Shown here in pieces: positions 1 through 9,291 of a stretch of 42,537 nt of DNA. The notes below the pieces were generated by a model that made no database searches, was not told the origin of the DNA, and saw only the letters and a list, made by a program, of their open reading frames with translations. The stretch lies in NCBI RefSeq assembly GCF_017104645.1, contig NZ_JAAGPF010000027.1, forward strand, positions 1 to 42,537, read 5' to 3'. The stretch is from Burkholderia sp. Ac-20379. GTDB taxonomy: Bacteria > Pseudomonadota > Gammaproteobacteria > Burkholderiales > Burkholderiaceae. The position numbers were made by a program, and so were the translations under genes. Positions within the stretch are counted from its first letter, which is position 1. Every line of letters starts with the position of its first letter.

Positions 1-146
1 GCGCTGGTGCTCGGCTCGGCGAGCCGCGGCGCGTCGGGCGCGGCTTCGGCTCCCGGCGCGCCGGCACCGGTCTGCTCGTCGGCCGGCGCGTCCTGCGACG
101 CGTCGTCGGCCTTCGAGCCGATCAATCGTTTGAAGAAGCTGAACAT
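1..146 (-). CDS. ftsY: Signal recognition particle receptor FtsY (N-terminal fragment)
   Basis: Only the first 48 codons lie in the window; the gene continues past base 1. The protein starts MFSFFKRLIGSKADD and runs into an Ala/Pro/Asp/Glu-rich stretch. This is the usual pattern of the poorly conserved acidic N-terminal A domain of FtsY in beta-proteobacteria, where a short amphipathic start helps membrane contact. The NG GTPase domain is not visible. FtsY is the membrane-side receptor for SRP-ribosome complexes during cotranslational insertion. The gene is divergent from rsmD, an arrangement common in proteobacteria, which supports the call. Identity rests on the N-terminus and context only. 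Confidence 0.8.
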   Translation of the reverse strand, partial: MFSFFKRLIGSKADDASQDAPADEQTGAGAPGAEAAPDAPRLAEPSTS

Positions 147-323
147 GGTCTGCTGGCTTGGGGGAAGGGAAGCGGGGAGGCCCGGCTGCGGCCGGTGGCT
201 CGAAACGCGTGATTTTATCAGGCGCGCCGCGCGGGCAGCGGCGAGGCGCGCGGCCGGCTGTGGTAACGTGCGCCTGTTCCGGGCCAGCGGCCCGTCCCGA
301 TCACCTGTTTCTGCCGGTTTCAC

Positions 324-938
324 ATGCCTCGTTCGCCCTCCGCCCGCCCGTCCTCCAGCGCCAATCGCGGCAAGCCGCATGCGGTTCGCATCATCGGCGG
401 CGAGTGGAAGCGCACGCCGCTGCCGGTGCTCGATCTCGACGGCCTGCGCCCCACGCCCGACCGCGTGCGCGAAACGCTGTTCAACTGGCTCGGCCAGGAC
501 ATGAGCGGCCGCCGCTGTCTCGACCTGTTCGCCGGCACCGGCGCGCTCGGTTTCGAAGCCGCTTCGCGCGGCGCGGCCAGCGTGGTCATGGTCGAGCGCA
601 ATTCGCGCGCGGCCGAGCAACTGCGCGCCACGCGCGACAAGCTGGCGGCGCGCACCGTGGAAGTGGCCGAAGCCGATGCGCTGCGCCTCGCGGCCGGCCT
701 TGCGCCGGGCGCGTTCGACGTGGTGTTCCTCGATCCGCCGTTCGGCGACGCCGCGCTGTTCGAGCGCGCGCTCGCGCTGGCCATCAAGCTGGTCGCTCCC
801 GGCGGCCATCTGTACGTGGAGGCCGGCGAGCCGCTCGATCCGGCCGGGCACGATGCGCTGGCGGGCTGGGCGGTCGAGCGCGGCGGCAAGGCCGGCGCCG
901 TCCACTATCATTTGCTGCAACGCGAAAATGATGAATAA
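324..938 (+). CDS. rsmD: 16S rRNA (guanine(966)-N(2))-methyltransferase RsmD
   Basis: A 204-residue SAM-dependent methyltransferase predicted to make m2G966 in 16S rRNA on the 30S subunit. Visible motifs are the RIIGGEWKR start of the family near residue 22, the SAM-binding LDLFAGTGALGFEA at about 66-79, an acidic ERN after strand 2 (about 91), and the catalytic DPPF at 137-140 typical of N2-guanine/N6-adenine methyltransferases. The basic, serine-rich first 20 residues are a usual RsmD tail. It is divergent from ftsY and followed by coaD after 111 bases, the classical rsmD-coaD pairing. The ATG at 324 is the first in-frame start before the conserved block. No strong Shine-Dalgarno is visible. 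Confidence 0.95.
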   Translation: MPRSPSARPSSSANRGKPHAVRIIGGEWKRTPLPVLDLDGLRPTPDRVRETLFNWLGQDMSGRRCLDLFAGTGALGFEAASRGAASVVMVERNSRAAEQLRATRDKLAARTVEVAEADALRLAAGLAPGAFDVVFLDPPFGDAALFERALALAIKLVAPGGHLYVEAGEPLDPAGHDALAGWAVERGGKAGAVHYHLLQRENDE

Positions 939-1049
939 TGCGCGTTCCCAACGAGGCGCCGCGCGGGTTCCGCGACGCGTGCCCATGATGGCGGCGGCGC
1001 GCGATCGCTATTGCTGCGGCCCTTATTGAAAGTTCACAGGAGGAGCGAC

Positions 1050-1885
<836 letters not shown>

Positions 1886-1914
1886 CATCGAGCCGGCCCG
1901 GCGCCGGCTCGATG
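1886..1914 (+). terminator. 12-bp hairpin immediately after the ferredoxin stop codon
   Basis: CATCGAGCCGGC (1886-1897) pairs perfectly with GCCGGCTCGATG (1903-1914) across a 5-base loop, starting directly after the TGA. There is no following T-tract, so this is not a canonical intrinsic terminator. It could be a Rho-assisted stop or an mRNA 3'-end stabiliser for the rsmD-coaD-fdx transcript. Confidence 0.45.
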
Positions 1915-1969
1915 CACGTCTTCGGCGCGATTCGGCGCTTCCAGAACGATCCGACCGCAGCACAACGGG

Positions 1970-1996
1970 CGCACAGGCGCCCGCTGTGCCTGTGCG
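1970..1996. terminator. Hairpin between convergent ferredoxin and hisC genes
   Basis: CGCACAGGC (1970-1978) pairs with GCCTGTGCG (1988-1996) around a 9-base loop, 25 bases past the hisC stop. It has no T-run on either strand. The position between two convergent genes suggests a role in 3'-end formation for hisC. This is weak evidence from structure only. Confidence 0.3.
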
Positions 1997-2021
1997 TGGA
2001 TAAGCGTGCGTCGCCTCGTAT

Positions 2022-3089
2022 TCAGCCGATCAATTCGCGCAGCGCGGCGACCAGCGTGTCGCATTCCGCGTCGGTGCCGACCGTGATGCGCAGGTATTGA
2101 TCGATGCGCGGCAGCCGGAAGTGGCGCACGAAGATCTCGCGCGCCTTCAGCGCGGCCGCGAGTTGGCCCGCGTCGTGGCCCGGATGGCGCGCGAACACGA
2201 AGTTCGCCGCCGACGGCACGATCTCGAAGCCGAGTTGCGTCAGCGCGGCCGTCAGGCGCGTGCGGCTGTCGATCACGCGCGCGCAGGTCGCATCGAAGTA
2301 ATCGCGATCCTCGTAGGCCGCCTGCGCCGCCACCTGGGCGAGCCGGTCGAGCGGATAGGAGTTGAAGCTGTCCTTGACGCGATTGAGCGCCTCGATCAGC
2401 GCCGCGTCGCCGAACGCGAAGCCCACGCGCATGCCCGCGAGCGAGCGCGCCTTCGACGCCGTATGCACGACCAGCAGGTTCGGATAGCGCGCGATCAGCG
2501 AGATCGCCGATTCGGCGCCGAAATCGACATAGGCTTCGTCCACCACCACCACGGCGTCCGGGTTGCCGGCGACGATGCGCTCGACGTCGGCCAGCGGCAG
2601 GGCGCGGCCGGTCGGTGCGTTCGGGTTCGGGAACAGCACGCCGCCGTTGCCGCCAAGATAATCCTCGACGCGGATCGAGAAATCGTCGGCCAGCGGCACG
2701 GCGTCGTACGCCACGCCGTACAGGCGCGCGTAGGTCGGATAGAAGCTGTAGGTGATGTCCGGGAAGCGGATCGGGCGGTCGTGCTGGAGCAGGGCCTGGA
2801 ACGTATGCGCGAGCACCTCGTCGGAGCCGTTGCCGACGAACACCTGATCCGGCGTCAGCCCGTGATGCGCGGCGACGGTTTCGCGCAGGCTGCGTGCGAG
2901 CGGATCGGGGTAGCGGCGCAGCGATTCGCCGTCGGCGCCCAGTTCGCGCGCGATCGCGGCGACGGCGCGCGGCGACGGCGGATATGGATTCTCGTTGGTG
3001 TTCAGCTTGACGGGGTTCGCCAGCGCCGGCTGTTCGCCCGGCACGTAGGGAACGAGCTGCTGAACGATATTGCTCCAATAACGGCTCAC
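2022..3089 (-). CDS. hisC: Histidinol-phosphate aminotransferase HisC (stand-alone copy)
   Basis: A 355-residue PLP fold-type I aminotransferase that makes histidinol phosphate from imidazole-acetol phosphate and glutamate in histidine synthesis. Visible marks are [13 protein letters not shown] near 28-40, VGNGSDEVL near 85-93, FPNPNAPTG at 153-161, DEAYVDF near 184-190, and the PLP-lysine motif [12 protein letters not shown] with Lys213. A GTG start at 3089 is chosen because AGGAGT lies about 8 bases upstream and orthologues begin MSRYWS; the frame extends to 3146 without family similarity. No other his gene is in the window, so this is a copy outside a his operon and could also act on related substrates. 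Convergent with the ferredoxin gene. Confidence 0.93.
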   Translation of the reverse strand: MSRYWSNIVQQLVPYVPGEQPALANPVKLNTNENPYPPSPRAVAAIARELGADGESLRRYPDPLARSLRETVAAHHGLTPDQVFVGNGSDEVLAHTFQALLQHDRPIRFPDITYSFYPTYARLYGVAYDAVPLADDFSIRVEDYLGGNGGVLFPNPNAPTGRALPLADVERIVAGNPDAVVVVDEAYVDFGAESAISLIARYPNLLVVHTASKARSLAGMRVGFAFGDAALIEALNRVKDSFNSYPLDRLAQVAAQAAYEDRDYFDATCARVIDSRTRLTAALTQLGFEIVPSAANFVFARHPGHDAGQLAAALKAREIFVRHFRLPRIDQYLRITVGTDAECDTLVAALRELIG

Positions 3090-3173
3090 CACGGACTCCT
3101 GACTGAAAACGTGCAGCTTAACGCACGCCGCGCGCCTCGGGCGCACCGGCGTGACCGGACTTGCGGGCGCGGT

Positions 3174-3779
3174 TCAGGCGCTGTTGCGATGCAGTTGCAT
3201 CACGGCGCGCTCGGTTTCGCCCTTGGCGAAGATCGACATCACGGCGAGCGCGCGCTCGATCGACGCATCGATGACGTCCTGTTCCTCGCGGCGCGGCGGC
3301 TTCAGCACGAAGTTCGCCACGTCGGGCTTGGCGCCGGCGCGCGAGCCTTCGGGAATCAGGTCGCGCGGATGGCCGATGCCGATCCGCAGCCGCCAATATT
3401 GCTGGGACGACAGATGCGCGGAAATATCCTTCAGGCCGTTGTGGCCGCCGCTGCCGCCGCCGAGCTTGAACTTCGTCGAGCCGGGCGGCAGGTCGAGTTC
3501 GTCGTGTGCGACGAGGATCTCGTCGGGCAGGATCTTGAAGAATTGCGCGACCGCCACGACCGACTGACCGGAACGGTTCATATAGGTTTGCGGCTCGAGC
3601 AGGTGGATTTCCTCGCCGTAGAGCCGCGCCTTTGCGTAATGGCCGTGGAAGCGCCGTTCGTCGCGCAGCGTGGCGCCGGCTTCGCGCGCGAGTTGATCGA
3701 CGAGCCAGAAGCCCGCGTTGTGGCGCGTCGCCGTGTATTCGGCGCCCGGATTGCCGAGACCGACGATCAGTTTGATCAT
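3174..3779 (-). CDS. pth: Peptidyl-tRNA hydrolase Pth
   Basis: A 201-residue cytoplasmic enzyme that recycles tRNA by cleaving the ester of peptidyl-tRNAs dropped during translation. Catalytic and substrate-contact residues known from E. coli Pth sit at the same numbers: Asn10, His20, Asn68 (YMNRSG), Asp93 and Asn114 ([10 protein letters not shown]). It follows rplY, the usual prs-rplY-pth order of many proteobacteria. However, an intrinsic terminator lies between rplY and this gene, so it may rely on readthrough or its own promoter. Start [12 protein letters not shown] is the family start. Confidence 0.96.
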   Translation of the reverse strand: MIKLIVGLGNPGAEYTATRHNAGFWLVDQLAREAGATLRDERRFHGHYAKARLYGEEIHLLEPQTYMNRSGQSVVAVAQFFKILPDEILVAHDELDLPPGSTKFKLGGGSGGHNGLKDISAHLSSQQYWRLRIGIGHPRDLIPEGSRAGAKPDVANFVLKPPRREEQDVIDASIERALAVMSIFAKGETERAVMQLHRNSA

Positions 3780-3800
3780 GATGTGTGAGCCGCAAAAATG

Positions 3801-3831
3801 AAAAAACCCGCCGGGCAGGCCGCGGCGGGTT
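3801..3831 (-). terminator. Intrinsic terminator after rplY
   Basis: Read on the minus strand, AACCCGCCG and CGGCGGGTT arms form a GC-rich hairpin that ends in a run of T residues (complement of the A-run at 3801-3806). It lies 36 bases after the rplY stop and 22 bases before the pth start, so it would end or attenuate the rplY transcript ahead of pth. Confidence 0.8.
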
Positions 3832-3866
3832 GCTTCTACCGTTATCGAAACGGTGCGAAAGCGGGC

Positions 3867-4481
3867 TTAGGCAGCCGGCGTTTCGCCTTCGCCAGCAGCG
3901 GCTTCGTCCGACACGACAGCAGCCGGGATCGTCGCGGTTGCGACCACCGGGTTTTCTGCGTCGAGGTGAGCGACCAGCGCCACGCCGTTCGGCAGCGTGA
4001 TGTCCTTCGCGTGGATCGATTGGCCGGCTTCCAGCTTCGACAGATCGACTTCGACGAATTCCGGCAGGGCCGACGGCAGGCACTCGATGTCCAGTTCAGC
4101 GATGACGTGCGAGATGACCGCGCTCGACAGCTTCACTGCCGGGCTGGTTTCTGCGTTCAGGAAGTGAACCGGCACCTTCGTGTGCAGCTTCTTCTTCGCG
4201 TCGACGCGTTGGAAGTCGACGTGCAGAACGAGCTGGCGGAACGGGTGGTATTGCACGTCGCGCAGCAGGACGCTTTCCGTCTTGCCTGCCACTTCGAGCT
4301 CGAGGATCGAAGCGTGGAACGTTTCCTTCTTCAGGGCGTGCCACAGGGCGTTGTGATCGAGTTCGATCATTTGGGGAGCTGCTTCACCACCGTACACGAT
4401 ACCCGTGGTCTTACCGGCGTTACGCAGGCGGCGGCTCGCACCCGTACCTTGCAGAGTACGCTCGAAAGCGACAACTTTCAT
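3867..4481 (-). CDS. rplY: 50S ribosomal protein L25, general stress (CTC) type
   Basis: A 204-residue CTC-type L25, with an N-terminal 5S rRNA-binding L25 domain (about 1-95) and the extra C-terminal beta-domain (about 100-185). The last ~20 residues are an Ala/Glu-rich tail. It binds 5S rRNA in the central protuberance of the large subunit. Two ATGs are possible: the one at 4481 ([14 protein letters not shown]) has GGAGA about 5 bases upstream and matches the family; the other is four codons earlier. Neighbours prs and pth are the standard context. Tandem terminator-like hairpins separate it from prs, so a promoter should lie close upstream, but I cannot pick one out. Confidence 0.96.
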   Translation of the reverse strand: MKVVAFERTLQGTGASRRLRNAGKTTGIVYGGEAAPQMIELDHNALWHALKKETFHASILELEVAGKTESVLLRDVQYHPFRQLVLHVDFQRVDAKKKLHTKVPVHFLNAETSPAVKLSSAVISHVIAELDIECLPSALPEFVEVDLSKLEAGQSIHAKDITLPNGVALVAHLDAENPVVATATIPAAVVSDEAAAGEGETPAA

Positions 4482-4533
4482 GTGATTCTCCATTGCTGCC
4501 CGCGACCAGGCAGTTTGAACAGGCCATGCGGCC

Positions 4534-4568
4534 CAAAAACGCGGCCCGGGTTTCGTCCTTCCGGGCCG
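4534..4568 (-). terminator. Second terminator-like hairpin between prs and rplY
   Basis: On the minus strand CGGCCCGG and CCGGGCCG (4561-4568 and 4542-4549) form an 8-bp stem. It is followed after CG by five T residues (complement of 4535-4539). It lies just downstream of the stronger prs terminator and only about 53 bases before the rplY start, so it could be a tandem terminator or a leader attenuator. Confidence 0.5.
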
Positions 4569-4575
4569 ATTGTGC

Positions 4576-4604
4576 AAAAAGCGAAGCGTGGACGCTTCGC
4601 TTTT
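4576..4604 (-). terminator. Intrinsic terminator after prs
   Basis: A near-perfect symmetrical hairpin: GCGAAGCGT (4581-4589) pairs with ACGCTTCGC (4592-4600). It is flanked by an A-run on the left and a T-run on the right, so the minus-strand transcript ends in a U-tract. It lies 62 bases past the prs stop and could work in both directions. Confidence 0.8.
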
Positions 4605-4666
4605 CGCGAACTACCGAATTCGTGCGGATCGCCGGCGGGGCAGGCCCGCTGCGATCCGAGCCGGGA

Positions 4667-5623
4667 TCAGGACTCGGCGAACAGCGACATCACCGAATCG
4701 CCGCGGCGGATGCGCGCGAACGTTTCGGCGAGCAGATCGGCGCTCGACAGGGCGCGGATCTTCGAGCTGCCGAGCGATTCGGCGCTCAGCGGGATCGTGT
4801 CGGTCACGACGAGTTCGTCGAGTTCCGATGCATCGATACGCGCTGCCGCGCCACCCGACAGCACCGGGTGCGTGGCGTAGGCGAACACGCGCTTCGCGCC
4901 GCGTTGCTTCAGCACTTGCGCCGCCTTGCAGAGCGTGCCGGCCGTATCGACCATGTCGTCCATGATCACGCAGGTGCGGCCTTCGACTTCACCGATGATG
5001 TTCATCACTTCGGCGACGTTCGCCTTCGGACGACGCTTGTCGATGATCGCGAGATCGCAATTCAGTTGCTTGGCCAGTGCGCGGGCGCGAACCACGCCGC
5101 CAACGTCCGGCGACACGACCAGCAGATCCGGGTGATTCTGCTTGCGCAGGTCGCCCAGCAGGATCGGCGTGGCGTAGATGTTGTCGACGGGAATATCGAA
5201 GAAGCCCTGAATCTGGTCGGCGTGCAGATCCATCGTGATGATCCGCTCGACGCCGGCGATTTCCAGCATATTCGCGACGATCTTCGCCGAGATCGCGACG
5301 CGCGCCGAACGCGGGCGGCGATCCTGACGCGCATAGCCGAAGTAGGGGATGGCAGCGGTGATCCGGCCGGCGGATGCGCGCTTGAGCGCATCGACCATGA
5401 TCATCAGTTCCATCAGGTTGTCGTTCGTCGGTGCGCAGGTGGATTGCAGGACGAAAATGTCCTTGCCGCGCACGTTTTCCTGGATTTCGACCTGGATTTC
5501 ACCGTCGGAAAAACGGCTGACCATGGCCTTGCCAAGAGGAATACCGAGTTTGTCGACGACTTTCTGCGCAAGCGCGGGGTTCGCGTTGCCAGTGAAAACC
5601 ATCAGGCCGTCATGGCTGCTCAT
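4667..5623 (-). CDS. prs: Ribose-phosphate pyrophosphokinase (PRPP synthetase)
   Basis: A 318-residue enzyme that makes PRPP from ribose 5-phosphate and ATP, feeding purine, pyrimidine, histidine, tryptophan and NAD synthesis. Visible: the ATP/flexible-loop region [15 protein letters not shown] near 94-108, the PRPP-synthetase signature [16 protein letters not shown] at about 132-147, and the PRPP-binding [13 protein letters not shown] at about 219-231. Length is normal. Two adjacent ATGs exist; the second (5623) gives the family start [12 protein letters not shown] and a better distance from the upstream AGG. It lies just downstream of tRNA-Gln and the ispE/lolB cluster, as in other proteobacteria. 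Apt, which uses PRPP, is encoded further along. Confidence 0.97.
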   Translation of the reverse strand: MSSHDGLMVFTGNANPALAQKVVDKLGIPLGKAMVSRFSDGEIQVEIQENVRGKDIFVLQSTCAPTNDNLMELMIMVDALKRASAGRITAAIPYFGYARQDRRPRSARVAISAKIVANMLEIAGVERIITMDLHADQIQGFFDIPVDNIYATPILLGDLRKQNHPDLLVVSPDVGGVVRARALAKQLNCDLAIIDKRRPKANVAEVMNIIGEVEGRTCVIMDDMVDTAGTLCKAAQVLKQRGAKRVFAYATHPVLSGGAAARIDASELDELVVTDTIPLSAESLGSSKIRALSSADLLAETFARIRRGDSVMSLFAES

Positions 5624-5668
5624 CATGAACCTGCTTCGGGCTGGGGGCGGGAATAACTGAGGAAACTA

Positions 5669-5745
5669 TGGCAGGGGAGGAAGGACTCGAACCCTCGCAT
5701 GCCGGAATCAAAATCCGGTGCCTTGACCAACTTGGCGACTCCCCT
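5669..5745 (-). tRNA. tRNA-Gln (anticodon UUG)
   Basis: A 77-base cloverleaf on the minus strand. The acceptor stem AGGGGAG pairs with CTCCCCT, followed by discriminator G and an encoded CCA (5671-5669). The anticodon stem CCGGA/TCCGG encloses TTTTGAT, giving anticodon TTG. The T arm GAGGGTTCGAGTCCTTC contains the TTCGA loop with one imperfect pair. It sits between ispE and prs, a conserved location. The flanking ispE 3' end is unusually AT-rich, which is worth noting because tRNA genes are integration sites. Confidence 0.96.
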
Positions 5746-5797
5746 ACACTCAACTATGAGCTTCACCGGAAGTGTAGGACATCCGATGCAGCAAAAC

Positions 5798-6676
5798 TTA
5801 TGACGCGAAAGCAAAGAGTGGATGTTCACCCAAACTTCCGGTAACTGCGCTGTTCCAGTCAGCTGGCAGAGCGGCTTGTGCTGCTTCCGCTTGCGCTTTG
5901 CTGCCGAACGCCGCGTAGACACTGGCTCCAGAGCCGGTCATACGCGAAGGGGTCAAATCATACAACGCTTTGACTACCTTTGCAACTTCCGCGTACTTCT
6001 TTGTCACAACTGCCTGCATGTCGTTTTGACCGAAACTGTCCGGCCAACCCTTGCTGGTTTGCTGTGCAAGAAAGTCCGTAATTGTGATGGGTTTCGAATC
6101 TCTTGTCAACGACTCATCTGAAAATATTTCAGCGGTCGGTACGTGAGCCCGAGGCGTCACAACCAGGAACCAGCGAGGCGGCAATTCTACCTGCTCCAGC
6201 GCTTCTCCGATACCCTCGGCGAACGCATTTTTTCCGAAAACGAAGAACGGCACATCGGCGCCGAGCTTGACGGCCAGCGCCTGCAGTTCGGTACGCGGCA
6301 GATCGAGCTGCCACAGGCGGTTCAGCGCAAGCAGCGTGGTGGCCGCATCCGAGCTGCCGCCGCCGAGGCCGGCGCCCATCGGCAGCACCTTGTCGATTTC
6401 GATATCGACGCCGAGCGAGGTGCCCGTATGCGCCTGCAGCAGGCGCGCGGCACGCACCACGAGATCGCTCGCCTCGGGCACGCCGTCGACCTCGGTGACG
6501 CGGTGGACGACGCCATCCTCGCGCAGCGTGTAGTGCAGCGTGTCGCCCCAGTCGAGCAGCTGGAACACGGTTTGCAGCGCGTGATAGCCGTCCGGGCGGC
6601 GGCCGGTGATGTGCAGGAACAGGTTGAGCTTCGCCGGGGCGAGGCAGTCGCGCAGGGCGCGGGGGGTATCGGTCAT
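5798..6676 (-). CDS. ispE: 4-(cytidine 5'-diphospho)-2-C-methyl-D-erythritol kinase IspE
   Basis: A 292-residue GHMP kinase that phosphorylates CDP-methylerythritol in the MEP isoprenoid pathway. The N-terminal [13 protein letters not shown] carries the conserved Lys16. [13 protein letters not shown] follows near 27-39, and the glycine-rich ATP loop [14 protein letters not shown] is at about 99-112. The C-terminal [12 protein letters not shown] glycine motif is also present. The start at 6676 (MTDTPRAL) is preferred; the frame continues upstream only from a TTG. Base composition changes inside the gene: the 5' half is as GC-rich as its neighbours, while the 3' half (about 5798-6240) is clearly more AT-rich. 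Downstream of lolB by 32 bases and upstream of tRNA-Gln and prs; probable operon with lolB. Confidence 0.95.
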   Translation of the reverse strand: MTDTPRALRDCLAPAKLNLFLHITGRRPDGYHALQTVFQLLDWGDTLHYTLREDGVVHRVTEVDGVPEASDLVVRAARLLQAHTGTSLGVDIEIDKVLPMGAGLGGGSSDAATTLLALNRLWQLDLPRTELQALAVKLGADVPFFVFGKNAFAEGIGEALEQVELPPRWFLVVTPRAHVPTAEIFSDESLTRDSKPITITDFLAQQTSKGWPDSFGQNDMQAVVTKKYAEVAKVVKALYDLTPSRMTGSGASVYAAFGSKAQAEAAQAALPADWNSAVTGSLGEHPLFAFAS

Positions 6677-6708
6677 GCTGGCGGGACTTCTTGGCAAGAA
6701 AACGGGAA

Positions 6709-7326
6709 TCAGCGGTCGAGCACGAGCTTGATGTCGAGCGGCGGTTCCGCGCGCGTCAGGTTCAGCCGCTTGACGCCGGTGGCCGGCGCATCGGCATAGG
6801 CCAGGTAGTCGATGGTCCAGCCGTCCTGGCGGATCTGCTTCAGGCGCGTGGCGTCCTCGCGCTCGACGTCGGCCGGCGAGCCGGGCGACGGCTGCGGCAG
6901 CATCCAGTAGCGCAGGCCGTCGAGCGGCAGCGCGAAACCGAGCGTGTCCTGCATCAACTGGCCGACATCGGCCGCGAATCGCGGTGCGCGGCCCGGCATT
7001 TCAAGCGAGGCGCGCTGCGGCGACGAGCGCACCACGGCGAGCGTCTGGCCCAGTGGGCTGCGCAGCTCGAGCGTGATGACGTTGCCGGTTTCCTGCCAGT
7101 TGAAATTGCCGTAGGCGTTCTGTTCCCTGCCCAGGCGATCGTTGTAGCGCACCGCGAAGCGGCCCGTGTACGCGTGGGCGGCCTGCGTCGTGATCGCGTC
7201 GGCGGTAGGCGCGGCGGCCGAGCCGGCAGCGGCGGGGCCGGCCGGCTGCGTCGCGCAGCCGGCGAGCAGCGCGCCCGTGGCCAGCGCGGCGGCGGCGTAG
7301 CGGAAAGCGGGCGCGAGCGGCGCCAT
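6709..7326 (-). CDS. lolB: Outer-membrane lipoprotein receptor LolB
   Basis: A 205-residue lipoprotein with a lipobox LLAGC at residues 20-24, so the mature protein would begin at Cys24. LolB takes lipoproteins from periplasmic LolA and inserts them in the outer membrane. The mature part matches the LolA/LolB beta-barrel pattern ([24 protein letters not shown], then [14 protein letters not shown]). Two starts are possible: ATG at 7326, or GTG at 7347 overlapping the TPR gene's stop as GTGA. The GTG form adds seven residues and suggests translational coupling; I keep the ATG because the signal peptide is complete from it. Gene order TPR-lolB-ispE is the usual one in beta-proteobacteria. Confidence 0.9.
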   Translation of the reverse strand: MAPLAPAFRYAAAALATGALLAGCATQPAGPAAAGSAAAPTADAITTQAAHAYTGRFAVRYNDRLGREQNAYGNFNWQETGNVITLELRSPLGQTLAVVRSSPQRASLEMPGRAPRFAADVGQLMQDTLGFALPLDGLRYWMLPQPSPGSPADVEREDATRLKQIRQDGWTIDYLAYADAPATGVKRLNLTRAEPPLDIKLVLDR

Positions 7327-7343
7327 CGTGCGGATCGATACGC

Positions 7344-9203
7344 TCACAGCCCGTTCACCTGAAAACGCTTGAGCGTGTTGAGCAGCGTGTCGTTGTCCGG
7401 CTCGAGCTTCTGCGCGGCGCGCCAGGCGTCGCGCGCCTTGTCCTGCTGGCCGCTCTTCCAGAGCACTTCGCCGAGGTGCGCGCCGATTTCGGCGTTCGGC
7501 TGCAGCGTGTAAGCCGTCGTGAGGATTTTCTCGGCGGCGGCGTTGTCGCCCATCCGATACTTGACCCAGCCGAGGCTGTCCATGATGAACGCATCCTTCG
7601 GCGCCAGCGCGACCGCCTTCTCGACCAGTTGGCTCGCTTCCGGCAGGCGCTGGTTGCGGTCGGCCAGCGAATAGCCGAGCGCGTTGTAGGCCTGCGGATT
7701 GTCCGGCTGCATGCGCATCAGCACGCGCAACTGCTGCTCCATCGTCGTGTACTGGCCGATCTTCTCGTTGGCCATCGCGTAGTCGTAGCGCAGGTCGGGA
7801 TCGTCCGGGAACGCATCGACGGCCTGTGCGAGGCGGTCGGCGGCTTCGCGGTAGCGCTTGGCCGAGAACAGCAGCGAGGCGTCGGTGCGCGCGATCACGG
7901 CGGCATCGCGCGGATCGCTGATCTGCAGGCCGGCCAGCACCTTGCGTGCGTCGTCGACCTTGCCCTGTTTGGCGAGGATCTGTGCGCGCGTGACTTGCGC
8001 CGGGATGTAGTGCGGGCTGGCCGGATCGATCTTGTCGAGCCATTGCGAGGCCTGGGCGTCGTCGTTCTGCTCGACCGACAACTGCGCCAGATAGACATAC
8101 GCCTGGCCGACGTCGGCGTCGGGCCGCTTTTGCGCCACGTCGATGTACTGCTTCAGGTATTTCTGCGCGTCGCCGAGCTGTTTTTCCTGGATCTTGATCA
8201 GCGCGAGCGCCATCAGCGGCGCCGGCTCCTTCGGATCGTTGCGATGCATCGTCTCGAACTGCTTCTGCGCGTCGTCGAGGCGGTTGTCGGCGAGATAGAG
8301 CTGGGCCAGCGCGAGGCGGCCCTCGCGCGATTTCGGGTTCTGCCGGACGAATTTCTCGAACGAGGCCACGCCGATCGCGCGCTCTTGCGGGCCCATCTGC
8401 GCCAGCATCAGTGCGGCCGGCAGGTAATCGGGCTTCAGTTCGAGCGCCTGCTTCAGCGAAGTGACGGCGCCGGCCTTGTCGTCGGTCGCCAACTGCTGGC
8501 GGGCGATCGCGAGGCGGGCTTCGGGGCGGATCAGGTCGTCCTTGAGCAGATCCTGGAGGACCGTCAGGCCGTCGGTGCGGTTCGGGCCGCGCGCGATCAG
8601 CGCCTGCAGCGCGAGGATCGCATCGCCGCGGTTGTCGCCGGTGGTGCGGGCCAGTTCGCGCGCGAGCAGCGGCTTGGCGTCGATCGGCTTGCCGGACAGC
8701 ACGAGCAGCGCGGCATCGACCTGCGACGCGCGGTTCGAATCGGGTGCATACTCGCGCCACAGATTGGCGGCGGTCAGCGCGTCGGCCGGGCTTTGCGCGG
8801 CCAGTGCGATTTCCGTCGCACGCTGCGCCATGCGCGGATCCTTCGTGTCCCGCGAGAGCGCGAGGTAGGTCTGGTAGGCGGGCGCGGGCTGGGAACGTTG
8901 CAGCGCGACCTCGGCGGCCAGCACCTGATAGACGATCTGCGCCGTCAGCTGGAGGCCCGGCAGATCCTTCTTTTCGTCCGGGAAGCCCTGCGAGAACGCG
9001 CTCTGCGGTGCGGAGTCGTCGTCGGTTGCGGCGGCGGGCGACGCGGCGGCGCCCGAGGCGGGCGTTTGCGCGTGAGCGGGCAGCGCGCCGAACGTCCATG
9101 CGGCGAGAAGCGCGGCGCCGAGTGCGCGGCGGACCGGGAAGGCGAACGCGCGGCGCGCACGGGCGGCGGGGCGCTTCGAAGACAGCGTCGAGGACAAGGT
9201 CAT
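7344..9203 (-). CDS. Periplasmic tetratricopeptide-repeat protein
   Basis: A 619-residue protein with an N-terminal basic stretch, a hydrophobic signal (about 26-43) and a likely cleavage site AHA|Q near 45. An Ala/Asp-rich linker follows, then many TPR-like helical repeats from about residue 85 to the end (for example ALMALALIKIQEKQLGDAQK and AYNALGYSLADRNQRLPEA). TPR arrays serve as protein-binding scaffolds. This family is regularly found upstream of lolB and ispE in beta-proteobacteria, hinting at an envelope-assembly role, but no function can be read from the sequence. The stop overlaps a possible GTG start of lolB. Divergent from mutM across a short region with an inverted repeat. Confidence 0.88.
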   Translation of the reverse strand: MTLSSTLSSKRPAARARRAFAFPVRRALGAALLAAWTFGALPAHAQTPASGAAASPAAATDDDSAPQSAFSQGFPDEKKDLPGLQLTAQIVYQVLAAEVALQRSQPAPAYQTYLALSRDTKDPRMAQRATEIALAAQSPADALTAANLWREYAPDSNRASQVDAALLVLSGKPIDAKPLLARELARTTGDNRGDAILALQALIARGPNRTDGLTVLQDLLKDDLIRPEARLAIARQQLATDDKAGAVTSLKQALELKPDYLPAALMLAQMGPQERAIGVASFEKFVRQNPKSREGRLALAQLYLADNRLDDAQKQFETMHRNDPKEPAPLMALALIKIQEKQLGDAQKYLKQYIDVAQKRPDADVGQAYVYLAQLSVEQNDDAQASQWLDKIDPASPHYIPAQVTRAQILAKQGKVDDARKVLAGLQISDPRDAAVIARTDASLLFSAKRYREAADRLAQAVDAFPDDPDLRYDYAMANEKIGQYTTMEQQLRVLMRMQPDNPQAYNALGYSLADRNQRLPEASQLVEKAVALAPKDAFIMDSLGWVKYRMGDNAAAEKILTTAYTLQPNAEIGAHLGEVLWKSGQQDKARDAWRAAQKLEPDNDTLLNTLKRFQVNGL

Positions 9204-9228
9204 GGAAATCCGTTCGAGGTTTCGGACG

Positions 9229-9250
9229 ATTGTAACGCGCTCGCTACAAT
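9229..9250. promoter_or_regulatory. Symmetrical divergent promoter region between TPR gene and mutM
   Basis: ATTGTA (9229-9234) and TACAAT (9245-9250) form a perfect 6-bp inverted repeat separated by 10 bases. Each arm reads TACAAT in the outgoing direction, so each can be a -10 box: the right one for mutM (start 9292), the left one for the leftward TPR gene (start 9203). The -35 elements are weak. This is the only AT-rich island in the 88-base gap. It could alternatively be an operator. Confidence 0.45.
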
Positions 9251-9291
9251 ACGCGCACGATCGCTACTAGCCACACACAGACCACAAAACC

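Noticed and set aside
5669-6250. Integrated element at tRNA-Gln
   Set aside because: No integrase, no attL/attR-like repeat of the tRNA 3' end and no gene interruption were seen; only the AT-rich ispE end remains as a hint, reported as a finding.
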